DNA of 11,352 bases from Burkholderiales bacterium (lineage in GTDB: Bacteria; Pseudomonadota; Gammaproteobacteria; Burkholderiales; SG8-39): the NCBI GenBank assembly GCA_005777205.1, contig SXNB01000071.1, positions 1 through 11,352 of the forward strand, written 5' to 3'. The first letter of the stretch is position 1. Each line of letters starts with the position of its first letter. The translations under genes were made by a program, and so were the position numbers. Shown in pieces: positions 6,512 to 11,352 of the stretch. Below the pieces are notes generated by a model. The model was not told where the DNA came from. It was given only the letters and a program-made list of their open reading frames with translations, and ran no database searches.

Positions 6512-7217
6512 TTCACGTTCTCCTCTTCTTGGAGCTTGCGCCGGAACACCTTGCTAGTACCTGCCTTGAGCAGCCCAGTGGTGCCCGAGGTATAGGGCAG
6601 CACGGCGAGGTCGTCAGGTCCCGCCAGCGACGTGCCGGGCACGCAGCCCGCGGCGTTCACGTCGCTCCAGAGCATCACATCGACACGCCTGGGAACGAGA
6701 TGGGGCGCGCGCACGAAGTCCGGAACCTTGAAAACACCCGGCTCCCGAGCGTAGTCGAAGTAGGCGGCGAAGATGCAGTGCGCGACGCCGACTCCCAGGT
6801 GCGGCTCGATCTCCCGGTACAGTTCATGGGCCGCTAGCGCCACACGCGCGTCCGAATCGCGGCTGTAGTGCGCGAGCTCATCGCTCTTGTTCATGGGGTT
6901 GACCGGCACCACGACCGCATCGGCACGCAGGATGGCGTAGTAGCCGACGATGAACTGGGGGGGCTGTTCTGGGCATAGAGCAGCACGCGGTCGCCACGCG
7001 CGACGCCGCAGCGTTGCTGCAGGAAACCGGCCAACGCATCGACCTCCTGCGCCAGCCTTGCGTAGCTCAGCAGGCCGCCGTAATAGGTGGTCGCAGTCTT
7101 TTGCGGATAGCGCCAGGCGCTGACCTCGAGATTGAAGTGGATCCCGGTGTGCGGCACCGTGAGCGACTTCGGCGCCGAGGGCGGCCAGTGCGGGTAATGG
7201 CGCGTGAATGCGGGCAT
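6508..7217 (-). pseudogene. Acyl-CoA synthetase (AMP-forming), internally deleted and frameshifted remnant
   Basis: The first part (7217 down to about 6960) encodes a typical N-terminus of a long-chain acyl-CoA ligase (HTGIHFNLEVSAWRYPQKTA, then GDRVLLYAQNSP). At a run of seven G (6957-6963 on the plus strand) the frame changes; the family sequence resumes in another frame as QFIVGYYAILRADAVVVPVN. It continues to the P-loop motif LPYTSGTTG (A3). Immediately after TG it jumps to LLKAGTSKVFRRKLQEEE, which is the C-terminal A10 motif carrying the catalytic lysine. About 300 residues, including the rest of the adenylation core and the hinge, are missing from an enzyme usually about 540 residues long. 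The natural 3' end is retained and overlaps the copper-chaperone start. The remnant cannot be an active ligase. A hybrid or faulty assembly is the main alternative. Confidence 0.85.
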
Positions 7218-7224
7218 CGCCCGC
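7210..7224 (-). promoter_or_regulatory. Hairpin enclosing the start codon of the acyl-CoA synthetase remnant
   Basis: On the minus strand GCGGGC (7224-7219) and GCCCGC (7215-7210) form a perfect 6-bp stem with a three-base loop, GAT. The ATG at 7217 lies half in the loop and half in the stem. The stop codon of the upstream gene is at 7226-7228 and a GAGG ribosome-binding element overlaps it. Ribosomes finishing the upstream gene would open the hairpin, which suits translational coupling. This is a chance-prone structure in GC-rich DNA. Confidence 0.3.
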
Positions 7225-7225
7225 C

Positions 7226-8320
7226 TCAGGCGGCGTATTTATTCACGGCCTTCTCGTCCCAGGTCATGCCCAGGCCTGGCCGCGAAGGACAGATTACGTG
7301 CCCATTCCGAAGTTCCAGCGGGTCCCTGAGGATCGGATCCGCCCAGTCCACGTATTCCAGCCAATGGCAGGTCGGCGTCACCGGCAGCAGTTGCACACTC
7401 GCTTCGGCGAACAGGTGGCTGGACATCTCCAGCCCCGCGCCCTGCGCCAGCGCCGCCGCGCGCATCCAGCCGGTAACCCCGCCAATGCGCTGTGCGTCCG
7501 GCATGACGTAGTCGCAGCAGCTGGCGGCGATAGCCTGCGCCATCTGTTCGGGCCCCATGAAGTTCTCGCCGATCTGGATCGACGTCGCCACCGCATCCGC
7601 GACCTTCGCGCAACCCTCGAAGTCATCGGCGCGGACCGGTTCCTCTATCCAGTACATGCCACCTTCGTCGTCGATCATGTGGCCGCGGCGGATTGCCTCC
7701 GCCACGGTGAGGCCCTGGTTGAAGTCGCACATCAGCGTCACCCCGGGTCCGATGGCTTTCTTCACAGCACGTATCGCGGCAAGGTCGTCCTCCGCCTTCG
7801 GTCGCCCCAGCCGGAGCTTTACCGCTGCGAACCCGTCCGCCACCAGCTCCTCCGCCTCCTTCACCAGCGCCTTCAACGGCTGGATGCCCAGGCCCTTGGA
7901 GTTATAGGCGAGCACCGGGCGCGGCTGGCCTCCCAAAAGGCGGACCACCGGCTGGCCAAGCGCCTGCCCGAGCGCATCCCATGCGCACATGTCGATGCCC
8001 GCCATGGCGAACAGGACGATGTTGTGGACCCCCAGCAGCGTGTGCTTCGCGCGCAACTTGCGCTCGATCTCGAATGGCGCCAACGCGTCGCCCTTGAGCA
8101 TCGCGCCCATTGCCTCGAGCAGCTTCGCGATCGGCGGCAGGAACTGGCCGTTGATGCCGAACAGGTAGGCGCGACCCGTGATGCCGGCGGTGGTCTGCAG
8201 GTCCAACAGCAGCAGCGGAGCGGTGGTGATGGCGCCGGTGCTGGTGGCTAGCGGCCGGCGCATTGGCACGAGGACGGCGCGCGCGATCAAGCCGCTGACC
8301 CTGAGTTTATCGAGCTTCAT
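7226..8320 (-). CDS. Mandelate-racemase-like enolase-superfamily enzyme with KxR instead of KxK
   Basis: This 364-residue protein resembles Pseudomonas putida mandelate racemase over its whole length, including GIDMCAWDALGQ, MPDAQRIGGVTGWMRA and MSSHLFAEASVQLL. Aligned by eye to MR numbering, the metal ligands are Asp199 (MR 195), Glu226 (221) and Glu252 (247). The Asp-His dyad is Asp275/His302 (270/297) and the electrophilic acid is Glu322 (317). The exception is the KxK motif: Lys168 is present (MR 164), but the (S)-specific base Lys166 is Arg170 (VKLRLG). Abstraction of the alpha-proton is still likely on the His302 face, so a dehydratase, an epimerase with altered stereochemistry, or a slow racemase are all possible. 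ATG 8320 follows a strong GGGGGAG ribosome-binding site. The open frame extends far upstream to 9574, but that part is only antisense to the peptidase gene. Confidence 0.9.
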   Translation of the reverse strand: MKLDKLRVSGLIARAVLVPMRRPLATSTGAITTAPLLLLDLQTTAGITGRAYLFGINGQFLPPIAKLLEAMGAMLKGDALAPFEIERKLRAKHTLLGVHNIVLFAMAGIDMCAWDALGQALGQPVVRLLGGQPRPVLAYNSKGLGIQPLKALVKEAEELVADGFAAVKLRLGRPKAEDDLAAIRAVKKAIGPGVTLMCDFNQGLTVAEAIRRGHMIDDEGGMYWIEEPVRADDFEGCAKVADAVATSIQIGENFMGPEQMAQAIAASCCDYVMPDAQRIGGVTGWMRAAALAQGAGLEMSSHLFAEASVQLLPVTPTCHWLEYVDWADPILRDPLELRNGHVICPSRPGLGMTWDEKAVNKYAA

Positions 8321-8329
8321 TGCTCCCCC

Positions 8330-8357
8330 TTGGAATCTCCGGCGTGCAGAGTACACT
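8330..8357 (+). promoter_or_regulatory. Candidate sigma70 promoter of the M48 lipoprotein gene
   Basis: TTGGAA (8330-8335) and TACACT (8352-8357) each match four of six consensus bases and are 16 bases apart. The predicted transcript would begin about five bases before the ATG at 8369, giving an almost leaderless message; this agrees with the lack of a ribosome-binding site there. The element lies in the 48-bp gap between this gene and the divergent mandelate-racemase-like gene. Confidence 0.4.
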
Positions 8358-8368
8358 GACTGCCGCAA

Positions 8369-9430
8369 ATGATGAAGGGCCTGCTGATCCCGATCTGCCT
8401 GACGGCGTGTGCGCTCACGGCCTGCGCACCGGTCACGCAGCGCCCGCAAGTGGACGACAAGGCGGTGGCTGAGGAAGCCCGCAAGCAGAGCGAACTCGCG
8501 TTGCAGGATCTGGCCGAGGACCAGACGCGCCTGTTCCGGATTTCCTATCCGATCCTGGCCCGCGGCGCTGACCTGTGCGCCGACGATTTCCATCCCGCCA
8601 TCGGTATTCGCCACGGCAACGTGCAGTCGGTGCCAAAGGAAATGCGCGATGCCGCCGTGCGGGTCCTCGGCCTGACCGACGAGCTCCAGGTGATCCAAGT
8701 CGCGGCTGGTTCGCCAGCGGCCCGCGCCGGACTGCAGGCAAGGGACGTGATCCTGGCGGTGGATGGCAAGGCGATCCACGCCGGGGAGCGCGCCAGCGAC
8801 CATTTCGCCGAACTGTTCGCGGGAGCGGCTAAGGCGCGCAACGCAGTGGAACTGAAGCTGCGGCGCGCCACCGCGGAAATGACGCTCGGCGTTGAGCACG
8901 AAAGAGCCTGCGCCTATCCGGTGCTGCTCCATTCCTCCGACGTCATCAATGCCTTCGCCGACGGCAGGCAGGTCATCGTCACCCGCGGGATGCTGCGCTT
9001 CATCCGCGACGACCTGGAGCTGGCCGTTGTCATCGGCCACGAACTGGCGCACAACTCGATGGGTCATATCCGCAAGCAGATGGGCAACCAGTTCCTCGGC
9101 ACGCTGCTCGACGTCCTCGCCGCCTCCCGGGGCGTGAATACGCAAGGCTTGTTCGGCAGCGCAGCTGGCGCGGTGTTTTCCAAGGACTTTGAGGCCGAGG
9201 CAGACTACGTCGGGCTGTACTTCACGGCGCGAGGGGGATACGAGGTGGACAAGGCGCCCAACTTCTGGCGCCGGATGGCCGCCGCGAACCCAGGCGGAAT
9301 CCAGCAGCGCGGCTTTGGCGCTTCGCACCCTTCCACGCCCGAGCGCTTCCTCGCGCTGGAGAAGATCGTCGAGGAAATACGCGCCAAGACGGTGGCCGGG
9401 CGCACCCTGGCGCCCGAGATCAAGCCCTAG
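8369..9430 (+). CDS. Lipoprotein M48-family zinc metallopeptidase with N-terminal PDZ domain
   Basis: The 353-residue protein begins with a lipoprotein signal, with a lipobox LTAC at Cys19 (a second LTAC at Cys14 is less likely), so it is probably anchored to the outer or inner membrane facing the periplasm. Residues about 100-165 look like a PDZ domain (QVIQVAAGSPAARAGLQARD, then VILAVDGKAI). The peptidase domain contains the zinc motif HELAH (224-228) and a downstream acidic motif FEAEADYVGLY in which Glu275 is the likely third zinc ligand. It ends with the SHPSTPERFLAL motif common to this family. Such proteases act in envelope protein quality control, as do BepA and LoiP; a PDZ domain preceding M48 suggests substrate or adaptor recognition. 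Two adjacent ATGs (8369 and 8372) could start it. Its stop overlaps the end of the convergent hydrolase gene by 11 bases. Confidence 0.93.
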   Translation: MMKGLLIPICLTACALTACAPVTQRPQVDDKAVAEEARKQSELALQDLAEDQTRLFRISYPILARGADLCADDFHPAIGIRHGNVQSVPKEMRDAAVRVLGLTDELQVIQVAAGSPAARAGLQARDVILAVDGKAIHAGERASDHFAELFAGAAKARNAVELKLRRATAEMTLGVEHERACAYPVLLHSSDVINAFADGRQVIVTRGMLRFIRDDLELAVVIGHELAHNSMGHIRKQMGNQFLGTLLDVLAASRGVNTQGLFGSAAGAVFSKDFEAEADYVGLYFTARGGYEVDKAPNFWRRMAAANPGGIQQRGFGASHPSTPERFLALEKIVEEIRAKTVAGRTLAPEIKP

Positions 9431-10325
9431 GCAACCCGGGCTTGCCGCCCGGCCCCCAGACGGTTGCTGGCGCCGCGCGCGGGTCGCGCGCGCCCCAGCG
9501 CCCAGCGTCCACCAGGTGGAAGAAGTCTTCAACCAGCTGGTTGAACAGCGCCGGCTCCTCGAGGTTGATGCCATGCCCGCTTCTGGGCAAGATCGCGAGG
9601 CCCGCGGTGGGAATGCAACGCTTCATCAGCAGCGACACTTCCAGGCAGGGCTCTTCCTCGTCGCCGGCGAGGATCAGAGTCGGCACGTCGATGCGCTTCA
9701 TCTCCTCCGTCAGGTCGTAGAGCGACGGCCGCCGACCCTGGTAGCCCTGCATGGTATTCGCCGATCCCATCTGCGAGTGCTCGCTCAATTGCCGGATGTA
9801 TTCGTCGAAGCCGCGCGGATCCTTGTTTTGGAGCTGGATCCGCGTCGGGCCATGGCCATAGGTCGCCGCGAAGCGCGCCATGCCCTCCTTGCGGATGAAC
9901 TCCGCATTGGCCCTGGCGTCCATCTGGAACTTCGCATATTGGGCCGGATGGGCGCCATAGCCGCCGCCGGCGACGGTAAGCGACAGTGCGCGGTAGCCGT
10001 AGTGCATGCCGAAATGCAGCGTGGCAAAGGCGCCCATTGAGAGGCCCACGACATGGGCCCGCTGGATGCCCAGCCCGTCCAGCACGCAACGGATATCGTC
10101 GCGCGCCCTCGCCTGCGAATAGCGCTCCACGTCCTCGGGCACGTCTGACGGCGGATAGCCGCGCGCGTTGAATGCGACGCAGCGGTAGGCACGCGAGAAG
10201 TGACGCATCTGCGGCTCCCAGCTGCGTCCGTCACCCGCGAATTCGTGCACGAACACGACCGGCGTCCCGCTGCCGGCCTCCTCGTAGTGGAGTTTCACCC
10301 CGTCGTCAGTAGTCAGCATCGTCAT
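9420..10325 (-). CDS. Alpha/beta-fold hydrolase
   Basis: The 301-residue protein has the alpha/beta hydrolase architecture: an oxyanion-hole strand (PVVFVHEFAGDGRSW, residues 22-36), the nucleophile elbow GLSMGA with Ser96, Asp222 (LILAGDEEEP) and His251 (PRSGHGINLEEP), which give a complete Ser-Asp-His triad. The HEF sequence replaces the more usual HG motif. It could be an esterase, a C-C bond hydrolase or a thioesterase; the acyl-CoA context does not distinguish these. The C-terminus from about residue 275 is a Gly/Ala/Pro/Arg-rich tail beyond the fold and crosses the end of the peptidase gene. The ATG at 10325 faces the divergent SDR start across 19 bp. No ribosome-binding site is visible, and a second in-frame ATG lies at 10319. 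Confidence 0.92.
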   Translation of the reverse strand: MTMLTTDDGVKLHYEEAGSGTPVVFVHEFAGDGRSWEPQMRHFSRAYRCVAFNARGYPPSDVPEDVERYSQARARDDIRCVLDGLGIQRAHVVGLSMGAFATLHFGMHYGYRALSLTVAGGGYGAHPAQYAKFQMDARANAEFIRKEGMARFAATYGHGPTRIQLQNKDPRGFDEYIRQLSEHSQMGSANTMQGYQGRRPSLYDLTEEMKRIDVPTLILAGDEEEPCLEVSLLMKRCIPTAGLAILPRSGHGINLEEPALFNQLVEDFFHLVDAGRWGARDPRAAPATVWGPGGKPGLPRA

Positions 10326-10326
10326 A

Positions 10327-10341
10327 TTGCTAGACTAGCAA
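10327..10341. promoter_or_regulatory. Perfect 15-bp palindrome in a 19-bp divergent gap
   Basis: TTGCTAG (10327-10333) and CTAGCAA (10335-10341) are exact inverted copies around a single central base. They fill 15 of the 19 bases between the divergent hydrolase and SDR start codons. The centre reads TAGACT on the plus strand and TAGTCT on the minus, so a -10-like hexamer (four and three of six matches) is present on both strands. On the minus strand TTGAGT lies 18 bases upstream of TAGTCT. The palindrome could be an operator for a dimeric repressor, a symmetric bidirectional -10, or both. Confidence 0.6.
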
Positions 10342-10344
10342 ACT

Positions 10345-11076
10345 ATGGATCTAAAACTCAAAGACAGACGTGTGCTTGTCACTGGTGCCTCGAAGGGCAT
10401 CGGCCTCGCCTGCGTCGAAATCCTGGCGCAGGAGGGCTGCAGGGTGCTCGGCGCCTCGCGCAGCATCACCGGGCCGGACACGCGTGTCGCGGACCTGTCG
10501 CTGCGTGGCGTGGCCGAGGACCTGGCCGCGTGGGCGGGCGACCTGGACATTCTGGTCAACAACGCGGGCGCCATCCCCGGTGGCAACCTGCAACGCGTGG
10601 ACGAGGAGACCTGGCGCCGGGCCTGGGACCTGAAGGTGTTCGGCTATCTCAACCTGACGCGGGCGGTCTACGAGAGGATGAAGGCCCGCGGCAAGGGCGT
10701 CATCATCAATATCCTCGGCAACGCAGGGGAGCGGCTCAACCCGGCCTACATTGCCGGCAGTACCGCGAACGCAGGCCTGATGGCCTTCACGAGGACGCTG
10801 GGCGGCGCTTCGCACGCGGACGGCATCCGCGTGCTGGGCATCAATCCCGGCCCGGTCGCCACCGACCGGCTCGTCAGCCTGCACAAGCAGATGGCGCAAA
10901 CAAAATTCGGAGACGCCTCCCGCTACGAGGAGCTGTTCAAGGAGATGTCGTTCGGCCGGCCAGCCACCGCCGACGAGATCGCCTGGGCGGTGGCATTCCT
11001 CGCCTCCGAGCGCTCAGCCTACACCACGGGCTGTATCCTCTCGATCGATGGCGGCCTCGCCGCGCGCTGGAGCTGA
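10345..11076 (+). CDS. SDR-family protein with non-canonical active site
   Basis: This 243-residue protein has a clear SDR cofactor half: TGASKGIG (residues 13-20), DLDILVNNAGAIPGG with NNAG at 72-75, and the C-terminal FLASERSAYTTGCILSIDGG common to classical SDRs. The catalytic half is unusual. Aligning GLMAFTRTLGG with the usual helix after YxxxK puts Gly138 at the tyrosine and Asn142 at the lysine position (YIAGSTANAGL). Gly125 then falls where the serine should be (NILGNAG) and Lys97 where the tetrad Asn should be (DLKVFG). Tyr135 lies three residues earlier and might partly substitute. The protein may be a reductase using other residues, or a non-catalytic or cofactor-sensing member. 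It lacks a ribosome-binding site and sits two bases before the oxidoreductase start, so they are probably an operon. Confidence 0.88.
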   Translation: MDLKLKDRRVLVTGASKGIGLACVEILAQEGCRVLGASRSITGPDTRVADLSLRGVAEDLAAWAGDLDILVNNAGAIPGGNLQRVDEETWRRAWDLKVFGYLNLTRAVYERMKARGKGVIINILGNAGERLNPAYIAGSTANAGLMAFTRTLGGASHADGIRVLGINPGPVATDRLVSLHKQMAQTKFGDASRYEELFKEMSFGRPATADEIAWAVAFLASERSAYTTGCILSIDGGLAARWS

Positions 11077-11078
11077 CG

Positions 11079-11345
11079 ATGAAGGCAGTGCTGTGCAAGC
11101 AGTTCGGTCCCCCGGAATCCCTGGTCTACGAGGAAATGCCGTCGCCGACGGCGGGCGCCGGGGAGGTGGTGGTCCGCGTCAAGGCCGCCAGCCTGAATTT
11201 CCCCGACGTGCTCATCATCCAGAGCAAGTACCATGAAAGCGCCACGGCCAATCAGCGCCGCGCCTTCCTGCAATGCGAGAATGGGGCGCGTCATCCTACG
11301 CACCAGCGCCACGCTAACGAACAGAGTCACCAGAATGCCTGTTAG
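11079..11345 (+). pseudogene. Quinone oxidoreductase / zinc-type alcohol dehydrogenase, truncated after 52 codons
   Basis: The ATG lies two bases after the SDR stop. Residues 1-52 are a textbook MDR-superfamily N-terminus of the NADPH:quinone oxidoreductase type (MKAVLCKQFGPPESLVYEEM, then VVVRVKAASLNFPDVLIIQ). The family continues after SKYH with a catalytic-domain segment leading to PGxExxG, but here the reading frame runs into unrelated sequence from about position 11235. It stops at 11343-11345 after 36 residues with no family resemblance. Full-length homologues are about 325 residues, so over 80 percent of the protein, including the nucleotide-binding domain, is missing. The foreign tail is antisense to a HAMP-encoding fragment. 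The truncation may be a genomic rearrangement or a misjoined assembly. Confidence 0.8.
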
Positions 11346-11352
11346 CATCAGT
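11235..11352 (-). pseudogene. Fragment of a membrane sensor protein: transmembrane helix plus HAMP start
   Basis: Reading from the right edge leftwards, the minus strand encodes a hydrophobic helix (MLTGILVTLFVSVALV) followed by RRMTRPILALQEGAALIGRG. That pattern, a membrane exit with basic residues followed by TRP and an amphipathic helix, is typical of the start of a HAMP domain in histidine kinases, cyclases or chemoreceptors. Family-like sequence ends at about Ala-Phe (11235-11240); further downstream the frame is only antisense to the oxidoreductase fragment. The N-terminal sensor part lies outside the window and the output domain is missing, so its class cannot be decided. The Met at 11348 is probably internal. 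Confidence 0.6.

Noticed and set aside
8321..9574. A minus-strand frame open from 9574 through the mandelate-racemase-like gene, which could be read as a 782-residue fusion protein.
   Set aside because: The upstream 418 codons are antisense to the well-supported M48 peptidase gene and resemble no family. The ATG at 8320 has a strong ribosome-binding site and matches the family N-terminus.
1..11352. Search for tRNA, rRNA, CRISPR repeats, insertion sequences, toxin-antitoxin pairs or defence genes.
   Set aside because: No cloverleaf-like T-arm sequences, regularly spaced repeats, transposase motifs or defence-family motifs were recognised. The window reads as metabolic and envelope genes.

Overview
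The window is about 11.3 kb of gene-dense, high-GC DNA that looks like the chromosome of a betaproteobacterium, probably Burkholderiales or a relative. That placement is inference: it rests on base composition, family resemblance of the proteins and the mix of acyl-CoA genes, with no marker gene to confirm it. No tRNA, rRNA, CRISPR array or insertion sequence was seen.

Layout. (1) Positions 1-2003, minus strand: the start of an ABC transporter operon, a periplasmic binding protein followed 4 bases later by a permease that runs off the left edge. (2) 2113-4486, plus strand: two overlapping CaiB/BaiF-fold genes, a convincing alpha-methylacyl-CoA racemase and a class III CoA-transferase. (3) 4521-4548: a 28-bp palindrome between convergent genes. 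(4) 4582-6063: a histidine-phosphatase-fold protein (minus) divergent from an SDR dehydrogenase (plus). (5) 8320 down to 6068, minus strand: a mandelate-racemase-like enolase-superfamily enzyme, a broken acyl-CoA synthetase and a PCu(A)C copper chaperone, tightly packed as an operon. (6) 8369-9430, plus: a PDZ plus M48 metallopeptidase lipoprotein, tail-to-tail with an alpha/beta hydrolase (9420-10325, minus). (7) 10345 onward, plus: a second SDR with an abnormal active site, then the first 52 codons of a quinone oxidoreductase, which stops abruptly at a junction near 11234. Beyond it lies, in the opposite orientation, a transmembrane plus HAMP fragment of a sensor protein.

How the genes may work together. 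Most soluble enzymes here belong to families that activate, racemise, oxidise or hydrolyse CoA thioesters and alpha-substituted acids: racemase, CoA-transferase, acyl-CoA ligase, two SDRs, mandelate-racemase-like enzyme, alpha/beta hydrolase and quinone oxidoreductase. A catabolic island for branched or aryl-substituted carboxylic acids is a reasonable hypothesis, but the substrate cannot be read from the sequence.

The most notable points are these: an acyl-CoA synthetase reduced to its two ends by an internal deletion between two LPK-encoding stretches, plus a frameshift in a run of seven G; a chimeric junction near the right edge; an SDR in which by-eye alignment finds all four catalytic-tetrad residues replaced; a mandelate-racemase homologue with Lys-166 replaced by Arg; a histidine phosphatase lacking its second histidine; and two strong palindromes, one filling a 19-bp divergent promoter gap.
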